Shown here: in pieces, positions 20,046 to 30,969 of the stretch
Numbering within the stretch: position 1 is the stretch's first letter
Layout of the letters: every line of letters starts with the position of its first letter
NCBI GenBank assembly: GCA_003209225.1
Contig: QCRZ01000004.1
Span: 1 to 58,926, forward strand
DNA length: 58,926 nucleotides
From: Pelagibacteraceae bacterium AG-464-B04
GTDB taxonomy: Bacteria > Pseudomonadota > Alphaproteobacteria > Pelagibacterales > Pelagibacteraceae
Reading direction: 5' to 3'
Translations under genes and position numbers: made by a program
The notes under the pieces: generated by a model
What the model was told of the DNA's origin: nothing
The model's database searches: none
The model's input: the letters and a program-made list of their open reading frames with translations, nothing else

Positions 20046-20217
20046 TAAGTTAAGAATACTGAGTAAGAGTTATAAATGAAAGCTTTTGTTGAGAGTGGTA
20101 CAAAATTGTTAACAATTTTATTTGTATATTGTAATGGTTTTTATTATTACTACTATTAAAAATTATAGTTATTTTATTAACAAAATTTATGAAACTTTCA
20201 AACAAATTATTAGCTAA

Positions 20218-20928
20218 ATGAACTTATCAATCATACTTCCAACATATAATGAAAAAGGAAACATCATCGTTTTAGTAAACAAAATATTAGAGGTAACAAA
20301 AAATATTGATGATAAAGAGATTTTAATTGTTGATGATAATAGTCCTGACGAAACCTATTCGATTTGTAAAAAAACTTTTGAAAATAATAATAAAGTTAAA
20401 ACTATTTTGAGAGAAAACAATAGAGGTTTGGCTAATTCGATTAAAGAAGGAATTAAATTTGCTCAAGGAGAAAATATCATAGTTATGGATACAGATCTAA
20501 CACATGATCCACAATTAATACCTCAATTAGTTTATCTAATTAAAGTATACGATATAATAAGTTGCTCTCGTTATTGCGCTGGAGGACTTATGGAAAATAA
20601 AATACATTTTTATTTTAGTTTTCTTTTTAATTTAATTTTAAGAATCATGCTAAAAACACAAATTCAAGATAATCTAGGAGGTTATTTTTGTATAAAGAAA
20701 TCAGTCTTAAAAAACTTGCCTGAAGAAAAAATTTTTTTTGGGTATGGAGAATATTTTTTTAGACTATTATGTTATGCGCAAAAGAAAAACTATAAAATAG
20801 TTGAAATACCTGCCTATTATAATATGAGATATAAAGGTAAATCTAAATCTAATTTTTTATTACTTTTATTTAAGTATTTTTTTGAGGCTATAAAATTACG
20901 ATTCATTTTAAGTAAGTACGATAAATAA
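20218..20928 (+). CDS. Family 2 glycosyltransferase (polyprenol-phosphate mannosyltransferase-like)
   Basis: LSIILPTYNEKGNI, ILIVDDNSPDETY, NRGLANSIKEGIKFAQGENIIVMDTDLTHDP. Confidence 0.9.
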   Translation: MNLSIILPTYNEKGNIIVLVNKILEVTKNIDDKEILIVDDNSPDETYSICKKTFENNNKVKTILRENNRGLANSIKEGIKFAQGENIIVMDTDLTHDPQLIPQLVYLIKVYDIISCSRYCAGGLMENKIHFYFSFLFNLILRIMLKTQIQDNLGGYFCIKKSVLKNLPEEKIFFGYGEYFFRLLCYAQKKNYKIVEIPAYYNMRYKGKSKSNFLLLLFKYFFEAIKLRFILSKYDK

Positions 20929-21018
20929 TTGAAAAATATTTATTGATAATGAATTGTATAAATAAAGATTGTAAAATTTTATGAAATTTTATTTTAAAGA
21001 GAATAACAAAAGGATTAA

Positions 21019-22113
21019 ATGATACCTTGGGCTAAACCAGATTACTACGGCTATGAAAAAAAATATATTAATCAAGCTCTAAAATCTTCATGGTTGTCCG
21101 ATGGTAAATTTGTTAAAGATCTTGAAAATAAAGTTTGTAAATTTGTTAATTCTAAATTTGCAATTTCCGTCACTAACTGTACATCTGCAATACATTTATC
21201 TTACCTAGCCTTGGGATTAAAAAGAGGAGATGAAATAATCATTCCTGGATATGGTTATTTAGCAGCAGCAAATATCGCACTACAAATGGAACTAAAACCA
21301 GTATTTGCAGATGTGGATCAAGAAACTTTTTGTGTAACTTCAAAAAGTATAGAAAAAAAAATAACAAAAAGAACAAAATTAATTATTGTATTTAGTACCT
21401 ATGGAAACATTTGTGATTTAGACGCAATAATAAAGATAGCCAAGAATAAAAAAATATGTGTTTTAGAAGATGCCGCAGAATCTTTTGGATCCACATATAA
21501 AAATAAAAAATCTGGAACATTAACCGATATAGGCACTTATAGTTTTCAGGCAACAAAAACAATCACCACTGGAGAAGGGGGAATGGTTGTAACAAACAAA
21601 GATAAAAATTTTATAGCTAAATTAAAATCTTATAGAAGTCATGGTGTCAAAGATAAAAGATACTACCATTATTTTCCAGGCCACAATTTTAGATTGACCA
21701 ATATTCAAGCTGCTATTGGTTGTGCTCAGCTTAAAAAAATTAATGAAATTATTATAAAAAGAAAAAAAATTTATAATTCTTATTTTAATTTTTTCAAAAA
21801 TATAGAAGGTTTAAAATTACAAATGTTTACTCCAAAAGTTAAACCTGTTGTATGGACATTCGCTATTGTTCTTGACCCTAAAGCTTTTATTGATAGAGAC
21901 AAAGTTATGAAAATTATGAAAACCAAAGGTATAGAAACAAGAAATGGCTTTTATTCTCCAAATCTATTACCACTATATAAAAAGTTTCAAATATCTAATT
22001 TAATTAATGCTGAAACGCTTTCAAAAAACATTATTTGCTTACCTTTTTATACAAGTATAAAAGAAAGAGAAATTGAATATATTTCTAAAACTCTTTTAAG
22101 TCTTAAAAGATGA
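21019..22113 (+). CDS. DegT/DnrJ/EryC1/StrS family PLP-dependent sugar aminotransferase
   Basis: VTNCTSAIHLSYLALGLKRGDEIIIPGYGY, LEDAAESFGSTYKNKKSGTLTDIGTYSFQATKTITTGEGGMV. Confidence 0.93.
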   Translation: MIPWAKPDYYGYEKKYINQALKSSWLSDGKFVKDLENKVCKFVNSKFAISVTNCTSAIHLSYLALGLKRGDEIIIPGYGYLAAANIALQMELKPVFADVDQETFCVTSKSIEKKITKRTKLIIVFSTYGNICDLDAIIKIAKNKKICVLEDAAESFGSTYKNKKSGTLTDIGTYSFQATKTITTGEGGMVVTNKDKNFIAKLKSYRSHGVKDKRYYHYFPGHNFRLTNIQAAIGCAQLKKINEIIIKRKKIYNSYFNFFKNIEGLKLQMFTPKVKPVVWTFAIVLDPKAFIDRDKVMKIMKTKGIETRNGFYSPNLLPLYKKFQISNLINAETLSKNIICLPFYTSIKEREIEYISKTLLSLKR

Positions 22114-22862
22114 GTAAAAAAGTTTGGATAACTGGAGCTAGCAGTGGAATAGGAAGAGCTTTGGCAATTAAGTTTGCTAATGAGGGTTGTCTTGTTGCTG
22201 TATCTGCAAGACGAGAAAACTTATTAAAAGAGTTAACTGAAAAAAATAATAATATTTACTCTTTCCCTTTGGATGTTACTGATATTAATAATTGCAAAAC
22301 TGTTTTTAAACAAATTTTAGAAAAATTCAAAAATATTGATATTTGTATATTTGGAACTGGAATACACGATCCAAAATCAGAAAAAAAATTTAATTTAGAA
22401 AAAATAAGAAAGATTATGGAGGTTAATTATTTTGGAACAATGAACTCTATTAACTCAGTCTATGATTATTATAATGAAAAAAAAGGTGGGCAAATATCTA
22501 TAATTTCTTCCGTAGCAGGTTATAGAGGATTACCAGCGGCAGGGGCTTACTGCGCTTCAAAATCTGCTTTAACAAGTTTTGCTGAAAGTTTACATTTTGA
22601 AATGAAAAGAAAAAACGTAAGAATATCTTTGATAAGTCCAGGTTTTATTAAAACACCAATGACTGATCAAAATGATTTTCCTATGCCAATGATAAAATCA
22701 CCAGAGTTTGCAGCAGAACAAATATACAAGGGGTTAATTAAAAAAAATGGATTTGAAATACATTTTCCTAAAGCTTTTACCTTTTTTTTAAAAATTTTAA
22801 GAATTCTTCCAATCAATATATATTTTAAGCTTGTTGAAAAGGGATTAAAAAAAAAAATTTAA
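22110..22862 (+). CDS. SDR family NAD(P)-dependent oxidoreductase
   Basis: WITGASSGIGRALAIKFA, SSVAGYRGLPAAGAYCASKSAL. Confidence 0.9.
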   Translation: MSKKVWITGASSGIGRALAIKFANEGCLVAVSARRENLLKELTEKNNNIYSFPLDVTDINNCKTVFKQILEKFKNIDICIFGTGIHDPKSEKKFNLEKIRKIMEVNYFGTMNSINSVYDYYNEKKGGQISIISSVAGYRGLPAAGAYCASKSALTSFAESLHFEMKRKNVRISLISPGFIKTPMTDQNDFPMPMIKSPEFAAEQIYKGLIKKNGFEIHFPKAFTFFLKILRILPINIYFKLVEKGLKKKI

Positions 22863-22883
22863 TCCAATTAAAATAATCAAATA

Positions 22884-23402
22884 TTAATTTTTTAAAAAGA
22901 AAACAGTTAGTTCGCCAACTTTAAAACCAAACTTTGTAATAGTAGCTCTATTAATCGCGACTTCTTCATCCTGTTTAAATATCCAGTCATCAAATCTAAC
23001 TTTAATTTTTTTGTCTTTAAAAGGAATTAATAAATTATATTCAAATTTAAAAGCTGATCCATAGGATGTGCCTTTAGCAATACCAACCACATCTGCCGCT
23101 GTTCCTTCATATTTGTTTTTTCCAATTTTTTTTATAGTCCATTTTCTGCTTTGCTTTTCTCCATCATTCCAATTAAAATTTTCATTAAGGATAAAATTTT
23201 CTTTATCAAACGAACCGTTCATTGTTGCTGTAAATTGCCTTTTAACAACTCCTGACCTTCCTTGAAAAATTCCCCAAGCTTTAACATTTCCTAAAAAGTA
23301 TTCTTCAATCTTCATTTCTGGTTTTGTATCTTTGTAATCTTCTGGTTTCATTTTTTCACAGCTAGTTAACAAAATAAAAAAAATAATCGCTAGAAATTTC
23401 AT
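22884..23402 (-). CDS. DUF3833-like lipoprotein
   Basis: Lipobox LLTSC, NVKAWGIFQGRSGVVKRQFTATMNGSFD, YGSAFKFEYNLLIPF. Confidence 0.8.
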   Translation of the reverse strand: MKFLAIIFFILLTSCEKMKPEDYKDTKPEMKIEEYFLGNVKAWGIFQGRSGVVKRQFTATMNGSFDKENFILNENFNWNDGEKQSRKWTIKKIGKNKYEGTAADVVGIAKGTSYGSAFKFEYNLLIPFKDKKIKVRFDDWIFKQDEEVAINRATITKFGFKVGELTVFFLKN

Positions 23403-24586
23403 TTCTTACAAAATGAAAATTGCACTAAATCTATATTTTTTGATTTAAACCCTGCCTCACAATAAGAAAGATAAAAATCCCACATATTTTTAAAACTCTT
23501 ATTAAAACCTTGTCTAGAGATTGCATCCCAAGATTCCAGAAAACTTTTCCTCCATTGTTGCAAAGTGTTATAATAATGTCTTCCATATAATTGATAATTT
23601 TTAATTTTTAAACCTGACTGATCAGACAACTTATTTAATGATTGCAAAGATGGTAAAAATCCACCTGGAAAAATATATTTTTGAATAAAATCTTCTTTAG
23701 TTCTATACCTGTCATATAACTCATCTTTAATAATAATTGCTTGAATTGCTCCACGTCCTCCAGGTAATAAATTTTCTTTTATTTTTTTAAAATATTTCGT
23801 TAAATATTTTTCACCAACTGCCTCAATCATTTCAATTGATATAATGCAGTCATATTTTTTTTTTATGTCCCTATAATCAAGCATTTTAACATTTACTTTA
23901 TGATTTAATCCCAGACGTCTTATTCTTTCTTTTGCAAATACCAATTGTTTCTTTGATATTGTTATGCAGTCTAATTTAACATCATAATTTTTTGCTAGAT
24001 GTTCAGCAAATCCACCCCAGCCACATCCTATTTCTAAAATTTTATCTCCTCGTTTTGGCTGAATTAAATTTATTAATTTATTATATTTATTTATTTGCGC
24101 TTTTTCTAGAGTTTCATTTCTAGAATTAAATATACCACAGGAATATGTAAGAGTTTTATCTAACCAAGTAGAGAAAAATTCATTTCCTAAATCATAATGC
24201 AGAGAAATATTTTTTTTACAGCTTTCCTTGTTATTCAAAAATATATTACTGCTAAATAATTTTTGTAAAAAGGTAAATTGAAGCAAGCCAGAAAATTTGT
24301 ATGTTACATCAATGTTTCTAGCACTTAATTCTATTAAAGATGGTAAATCTTCAGTTTCAAATTCATTATTAATATAACTTTCAGCTAAACCACTGCTACC
24401 TTTTCTCATTAGTTTTTTAGTAAAGGTGGGATCATTAATTTTTACTTTCGTTTTTAAATCACTATTTTTATTTCCAAAAAAAAATTTACTTCCCTTGGAG
24501 TCCACAAGTTCTAAATAACCATAAGCAATTTTTTCAAGATTCCAAAAGACAAATTTGTCGCTAAGATCGTTAAAGCCAAAATTCAT
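23399..24586 (-). CDS. Cyclopropane-fatty-acyl-phospholipid synthase family SAM-dependent methyltransferase
   Basis: NISLHYDLGNEFFSTWLDKTLTYSCGIF, LEIGCGWGGFAEHLA, IISIEMIEAVGEKY, IFPGGFLPSL. Confidence 0.92.
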   Translation of the reverse strand: MNFGFNDLSDKFVFWNLEKIAYGYLELVDSKGSKFFFGNKNSDLKTKVKINDPTFTKKLMRKGSSGLAESYINNEFETEDLPSLIELSARNIDVTYKFSGLLQFTFLQKLFSSNIFLNNKESCKKNISLHYDLGNEFFSTWLDKTLTYSCGIFNSRNETLEKAQINKYNKLINLIQPKRGDKILEIGCGWGGFAEHLAKNYDVKLDCITISKKQLVFAKERIRRLGLNHKVNVKMLDYRDIKKKYDCIISIEMIEAVGEKYLTKYFKKIKENLLPGGRGAIQAIIIKDELYDRYRTKEDFIQKYIFPGGFLPSLQSLNKLSDQSGLKIKNYQLYGRHYYNTLQQWRKSFLESWDAISRQGFNKSFKNMWDFYLSYCEAGFKSKNIDLVQFSFCKK

Positions 24587-25356
24587 TAGTTTTCTAAAGA
24601 TAAATTATTTTTAATTTTTAAGTTCTTGCTCACATGTTTAATGCCTTTTATCCACAATCTAAATGCTTCAAAATGTATCGCTGCAATAACTTTAAATGAC
24701 ATTAGGGGGTGTTTTATAAATTCAAAAAATAAATTTTTACTAGTAAAATCAAGTCGTTTTCCAATTTGTTGAGCAATAAGCAAAGTTCCTTTTACATCAC
24801 TTTGTTTAATTAAAACATTTAGTTTCTTTCCAGGTTTTAACAATTTAAAGTTGTAAAATGTTTTCATTTCAATAAACGGTGAAACATAAAATTTTTTACT
24901 ACATTCGTGTAACAACAAACTTAATCGTGAAGAAACTCGAAATATATATGTGTGTTGCTCATTGAAAGTATTTTTTACTTCATAAAGAATAGCTTTTAAT
25001 TTTAGATTTTTATCATAACAGTAAAAAATACTCAGAGGGTTAAACACATAACCAAAAAATCTTGGATAACACAGTAATTTAATTTTTCCTTTTCCAATAT
25101 TTATTTTAGATTTTTTTAAAGTTCTTTTTACCCATTTAACTAATGATTTTCCATTACGTGAACCATGATCAATATTATAAAAACTCAAGATGTTAAATTT
25201 ATTATATGAAAAAAATTTAATTTTTTTTTCTAATTCATTAATTTCATTTAAATCAATTAACAAAGAAAAAGTTTTGTAAGAAAAAAAATGTTTTTTTGGC
25301 TTAAATCTTTTATGAGTTACAAAACCTGAATATATACAAGAGGAAAAAATACTCAT
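24586..25356 (-). CDS. DUF1365 family protein
   Basis: YSGFVTHKRFKPKKHFFSY, DHGSRNGKSLVKWV, LLCYPRFFGYVFNPLSIFYCYD, FNEQHTYIF, KKFYVSPF. Confidence 0.9.
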   Translation of the reverse strand: MSIFSSCIYSGFVTHKRFKPKKHFFSYKTFSLLIDLNEINELEKKIKFFSYNKFNILSFYNIDHGSRNGKSLVKWVKRTLKKSKINIGKGKIKLLCYPRFFGYVFNPLSIFYCYDKNLKLKAILYEVKNTFNEQHTYIFRVSSRLSLLLHECSKKFYVSPFIEMKTFYNFKLLKPGKKLNVLIKQSDVKGTLLIAQQIGKRLDFTSKNLFFEFIKHPLMSFKVIAAIHFEAFRLWIKGIKHVSKNLKIKNNLSLEN

Positions 25357-26594
25357 AGTTTATTTGAAACATCAATTGCTGATTTTAAACCATCCTCATG
25401 AAAGCCATACCCAAAATAGCTACCACAAAACCAACTATTATTTATTCCCTGTAATTCTGCTAAATTTTTTTGGGTTTTAATAGTTTTTTCATCATAAAAT
25501 GGATGAGTGAAATTAACTTTTTTTAAAATCTTATTATTTTCAATTTTATAAATTGGATTGAGTGTAAGAAAATAATTTTTTTTTGTTTTTAAATTTTGTA
25601 ATTTATTTAACCAATAAGTAAGACAACTTTTATTTAAATCATCTTTATCTAAAATCGAGTTCCAGCTCGACCATGCATTTATTTTTTTTGGCATCAAGCG
25701 ATTATCACAATGAAGATAGGCGGTATTATTTTTATATTCAAAACTGCTTAAAGTTTTTTTCTCATTTTCTGTTGGATTTTGAATTAATTTTAATGTTTCA
25801 TCTGCGTGTGTAGCAAATATAACTTTATCATAATCAAAGTATTCATTAAGCTCTCCATAATATAATCTCGCGTTGTTTTGATTTCTTACTACACTTTTGA
25901 TTTCATAATTTTTAAAATATTCTCCACTAATTGTCTGTAAAACTTTATTTACATAAACTTTGCTTCTTCCACTAACAGTATACCATTGTGGCCTATTTTT
26001 TGTTTTAAGTAGACCATGATTTCTAAAAAAATTAAGAAATAATGTCATTGGCATTTTTTCTGCTAATCTTGGTTGCATCGACCAAATTGCAGCGACCATA
26101 GGTATAATATGAAAATTAGTAAAATATGCTGACATTTGTTTTGATTTTAAATATTCTCCTAATGATTGGCCTTCATGTTTTTTTATATCTACTTCTGTAG
26201 CTTCTTTATAAAACGAAGTTATTTCTTTCAACATTTTCAAAAAATTTAAATTAAAAATATTAGATTTATTTGAAAATAATCCTTTTATTCCATTTCCTGA
26301 ATATTCAATATTTGAATTTTTAACTGAAACAGAAAATGACATATTGCTTTTTTCATAAGGGATATTAAGATCTTTAAAAAAGTTAACTAGGTTTGGATAA
26401 GTAATTTCATTAAATACAATAAAACCTAAATCAAGAGAAATTAATTCATTTTTATCATTTTTTGGAACTTCGACTGTATAAGAGTGTCCACCAAAATGAT
26501 TTTCTTTTTCGAACAAATCTACTTTGTGTTTTTTTGATAAAAAGTAAGCTGCTCCTAATCCAGATATACCTGATCCTATAACGGCAATTTTCAT
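25353..26594 (-). CDS. FAD-dependent oxidoreductase (amine-oxidase-like, DUF1365/CFA-associated)
   Basis: IAVIGSGISGLGAAYFLSKKHKVDLFEKENHFGGHSYTV, GLGFIVFNEITYPNL region, ATHADETLKL, FCGSYFGYGFHEDGLKSAI. Confidence 0.9.
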   Translation of the reverse strand: MKIAVIGSGISGLGAAYFLSKKHKVDLFEKENHFGGHSYTVEVPKNDKNELISLDLGFIVFNEITYPNLVNFFKDLNIPYEKSNMSFSVSVKNSNIEYSGNGIKGLFSNKSNIFNLNFLKMLKEITSFYKEATEVDIKKHEGQSLGEYLKSKQMSAYFTNFHIIPMVAAIWSMQPRLAEKMPMTLFLNFFRNHGLLKTKNRPQWYTVSGRSKVYVNKVLQTISGEYFKNYEIKSVVRNQNNARLYYGELNEYFDYDKVIFATHADETLKLIQNPTENEKKTLSSFEYKNNTAYLHCDNRLMPKKINAWSSWNSILDKDDLNKSCLTYWLNKLQNLKTKKNYFLTLNPIYKIENNKILKKVNFTHPFYDEKTIKTQKNLAELQGINNSWFCGSYFGYGFHEDGLKSAIDVSNKL

Positions 26595-26606
26595 TAAAAA
26601 AAAAAA

Positions 26607-29474
26607 TTAAGCTGCAGTTTCCTTATATTCATCTAGTGAAGGACAAGAGCAGAAAAGATTTTTATCTCCATAAACGTTATCTACTCTAGCAACTGGTGGC
26701 CAGTACTTATAAGATTTTAAAGTCGCAGAAGGATATGCGGCACTTTCTCTATCATATTTATGTTTCCATTCATTAGCGGTAAGCTCAATATGAGTATGTG
26801 GCGCATTTTTTAATGGATTATCGTTTTTATCAAATTTCCCACTTTTAACTTTATTAATTTCTTCTTTTATTTTAATTAGTGTATCGCAGAATCTATTAAT
26901 TTCAGAAAGACTTTCGCTTTCGGTTGGTTCTATCATCATCGTACCTGGAACAGGCCAAGACATGGTGGGTGCATGAAAACCAAAATCGATTAGTCTCTTA
27001 GCAATATCTTCTTCGGTAATTCCTGTTTCGCTCTTAATTTTTCTAATATCTATGATGCATTCGTGAGCTACATTTCCATTTTTTCCTTTATATAAAATAG
27101 GAAAATGATCCTTAAGTTTATGTGCTATATAATTAGCATTTAAAATTGCATTTTGAGTAGCAAGTTTTAAACCCTCTGCACCCATCATTTTAATATACAT
27201 CCATGATATAGAGAGAATGCTTGAACTTCCCCAAGGAGCTGCTGAAATCGCCCCTATTCCAGAAGGAGGACCACAATCAATTACTGTATGACTTGGTAAA
27301 TAAATCTCTAAATGTTTTTTACAGGCAATAGGACCCATTCCTGGACCGCCTCCGCCATGAGGTATGCAGAATGTTTTGTGTAAATTGATATGACAAACAT
27401 CTGGGCCAAAATTTCCTGGTTTTGCAATGCCAACCAATGCATTCAAATTTGCCCCATCCATATAAACTTGACCACCGTGTTTATGAATTAAATCACAAAT
27501 ATCAGTTATTTTTTCTTCAAAAACTCCGTGGGTTGACGGATAAGTTACCATTAGCGTGGACAAAGTTTCTGAGTATTCTTCGGCCTTTTTCTTTAAATCT
27601 TCATAATCTACATTTCCATATGAGTCACAATTAACAACAACAACTTTCATGCCAGCCATTTGAGCGCTTGCTGGATTAGTTCCATGCGCAGAGCTCGGTA
27701 TTAAACAAACTTTTCTGTTTTTTTGACCATTTTTTTCATGAAACTTTCTAATAACCATTAAGCCAGCAAATTCTCCTTGGGCTCCAGCATTTGGTTGCAA
27801 AGAAACACCAGAAAAACCTGTTATTGTTCTTAACCAATTTTTTAAATCAGTGAATAATTCTCTATAACCGTCCATTTGTTCTATGGGGGAATATGGATGT
27901 GGATGTGAGAATTCTTTCCATGTTACAGGTATCATTTCGGAAACTGAATTTAATTTCATCGTGCATGAACCTAAAGCTATCATTGATCTATTCAATGCAA
28001 TGTCAGAGTCTTCTAATTTTTTTAAATATCTAAGCATTGAGGTTTCAGAATGGTAACTATTAAAAACTGGATGATCTAAATATGTTGAGGTTCTTAATAA
28101 AGTTTTTGGGAGATTAGATAAGCTTTTGTTTGTCGTTTCTTTAGTCGTTTCCTTAATTGTTTCTGAACAGTTAAAAATTTTTAATAATTGATTAGCTCTA
28201 TAAAGATTTTTTCTTTCATCAAATGAAACTGCTAACATCTCAGAGTTAACTTTTCTTATGTTTACTTGTTGATCTAGTGCGTTTTTGTAAATTTTATCTG
28301 TTTTATCTAGTGTTTTTACAGTAACGGTATCAAAAAAATAATCTGAATAAAGATCATAGCCAGATTGTTTTAATTTATCCGCAAAATTTTTAGCAAGCTG
28401 TGAAACAGTGTCTGCTATTTTTTTAATTCCTTTTGGACCATGATATACAGCATAGGCTGCTGAAACTATTGCAAGCAAAGCCTGAGAGGTACAAATATTG
28501 CTTGTAGCTTTATCTCTTCTTATATGTTGTTCTCTTGTTTGTAGAGCCAATCTGTAAGCTTTGTTACCATGTCTATCCACCGAAACACCAACTATTCTTC
28601 CTGGCATTGATCTTTTGTATTCATCTTTAGTAGCGAAGAACGCGGCATGAGGACCTCCATAACCCATTGGAATTCCAAAACGTTGTGCACTTCCCACTGC
28701 TATATCGGCTCCTAATTCGGCAGGTGTTTTAATTTTGGCAAGAGCTAATAAATCACAAACCAATACTGCTTTTCCATTTTGTTTATGTATTTTGCTAATA
28801 GCTTCACTAGGATCCTTTATATCTCCTAGAGTTCCTGGGTATTGTATAATTCCACAAACAATATTCTCATTAATATCTTTGTCTTCATCCCCTACTATTA
28901 TTTTTAAACCCAATGGTTCGGCTCTTGTTTTAATCACATCAATGGTTTGAGGGTGACAACTTTTCGAGACAAAGACTTTTTTGATATCTCTTTTGCAAAT
29001 TCTATAACTTAAACCCATAGCTTCGGCTGCGGCTGTACCCTCATCTAAAAGAGATGCATTCGCAATATCCATCCCTGTGAAATCAATTATCATCTGCTGA
29101 AAATTTAAAAGCATCTCGAGTCTTCCCTGGGCCACTTCAGGTTGATATGGAGTATAAGAAGTATACCATCCTGGATTTTCCAAAATATTTCTTAGTATTA
29201 CATATGGGGTGTAATTTCCGTAATATCCCATTCCGATAAAATTTGAATGAATTTTATTCTTTTGAGAGATGTCTCTTAATTTTCTAAGCGCTTTATACTC
29301 TGAATTAGGTTCACCAATACTTAGATTTTCTTTTAATAGAATTTTTTCTGGCACTGTTTTAGCAATCAGCTCATCTAAGTTATTATAACCCAATTCTTTA
29401 AGCATAACTTTCTGTTCTTCTTTAGAAGGTCCTATATGCCTTTGAATAAAATCTTTCTGGGCGTTTTTTAGCAT
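26607..29474 (-). CDS. gcvP: Glycine dehydrogenase (decarboxylating), P-protein
   Basis: 955 aa; [49 protein letters not shown]-type PLP lysine motif. Confidence 0.97.
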   Translation of the reverse strand: [955 protein letters not shown]

Positions 29475-29855
29475 TTAATTAGGATTCTCCTTTGCAAACT
29501 TATCGTAATCAGTTTTACTCATTAATTGATCTAATTCTGATTTGTTTTTTATTTTAATTTTAAAAAACCAACCTGAGCCCTCTGGATCTTTGTTCACAGC
29601 ACCGGGGTCGTCTACAATAGATTGATTTGTATCAGTAATTTCTCCAGTTATCGGAGTATAAACATCACTGGCTGCCTTTGTTGACTCTACTACTCCCGCC
29701 TGTCCTTCTTTCTCTACACTCTTTCCCTTTTCGGGTAACTCGACGAACACAACATCTCCTAACATTTCAGCGGCGTGCGTCGTAATACCAATAGTCGCGA
29801 CATCTCCTTCTATAGTAACCCACTCATGTTGCTTTGAATATTTTTTTTCACTCAT
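29475..29855 (-). CDS. gcvH: Glycine cleavage system H protein
   Basis: [38 protein letters not shown] lipoyl-lysine motif. Confidence 0.96.
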   Translation of the reverse strand: MSEKKYSKQHEWVTIEGDVATIGITTHAAEMLGDVVFVELPEKGKSVEKEGQAGVVESTKAASDVYTPITGEITDTNQSIVDDPGAVNKDPEGSGWFFKIKIKNKSELDQLMSKTDYDKFAKENPN

Positions 29856-29859
29856 TTTT

Positions 29860-30954
29860 TTACCTCACATAATTTTTTTTATAAAACGGAAGTTTAGATA
29901 CTTTGGCTTCATGCTTCTTTCCTCTAACTTCCAAAGAGACCTTTGTTCCAAGTTTAGAAAAATCTAATTTTACATAACCCATAGCAATAGGTCCATTAAC
30001 ACTTGGGCCAAAAGTACCACTTGTAATAGATCCAATTTCTTTACCATCTTCAGAAAAAATCTTAACTCCTTCTCTTGCTATAATTTTTCCTTCAGGTTTA
30101 ATGCCAACTCTCAATCGGCTTAAACTCCCATTTAAATCTGATTTGATTTTGTTGTAACCTACAAATCCACCTTCTTCTCTCCTTCTATTAGATATTGCCC
30201 ATTTAAGATTTGCTTCGATCGGACTTGTAGATTCATTTATATCATGACCATAAAGACACAATCCAGCTTCTAACCTTAAAGTATCTCTGGCTCCTAAACC
30301 GATCGGCTTTACGTCTTGTGATATTAATTCTTTTGCTAAATTTTCTACAAATTCATTTGATATAGAAATTTCAAATCCATCTTCCCCTGTATAGCCTGAT
30401 CTAGTGATATAAACATCTTTGCCATTATAAGAAAATTTATTTCCATTCATAAATTTAAGAGAAGAAATTCCACTAATTATTTTTTCTAATATTTCTGATG
30501 ATTTTGGTCCTTGTAATGCAATAAGAGATAAATTTTTATGTAAAATTATTTTAAATTTATTATTAAGAAAATTATTAATTATTTTAAAATCATTATCTTT
30601 GCATGCGGCATTAAGAATAACATTAAAACCTTTTTCAACTTTAGTTACAATTAAATCATCATAGATTCCACCCTTTTTATTAGTAAGAAAAGAATATTTT
30701 GATTGATTGAGTTTTATTTTCTTAAGATCTATTGGAATAATTTTTTCTAATTCGACAGCTAGATCTGCATTTCCTTCGATTGACAATTGTCCCATATGGG
30801 AAACATCAAACATGCCTGCGCTATTCCTCGTTATTTTATGCTCGTCTACAATTCCTGAAGAATATTGAACAGGCATTTCATATCCTGCAAAGGGAACAAA
30901 CTTTGCCCCAAGACTCTTGTGATATTCATATAAAGCTGTTCTTTGTGTTTCCAT
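29860..30954 (-). CDS. gcvT: Aminomethyltransferase, T-protein
   Basis: [34 protein letters not shown]-type motif, [20 protein letters not shown]. Confidence 0.96.
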   Translation of the reverse strand: METQRTALYEYHKSLGAKFVPFAGYEMPVQYSSGIVDEHKITRNSAGMFDVSHMGQLSIEGNADLAVELEKIIPIDLKKIKLNQSKYSFLTNKKGGIYDDLIVTKVEKGFNVILNAACKDNDFKIINNFLNNKFKIILHKNLSLIALQGPKSSEILEKIISGISSLKFMNGNKFSYNGKDVYITRSGYTGEDGFEISISNEFVENLAKELISQDVKPIGLGARDTLRLEAGLCLYGHDINESTSPIEANLKWAISNRRREEGGFVGYNKIKSDLNGSLSRLRVGIKPEGKIIAREGVKIFSEDGKEIGSITSGTFGPSVNGPIAMGYVKLDFSKLGTKVSLEVRGKKHEAKVSKLPFYKKNYVR

Positions 30955-30969
30955 AATAACTCTTTTTAC

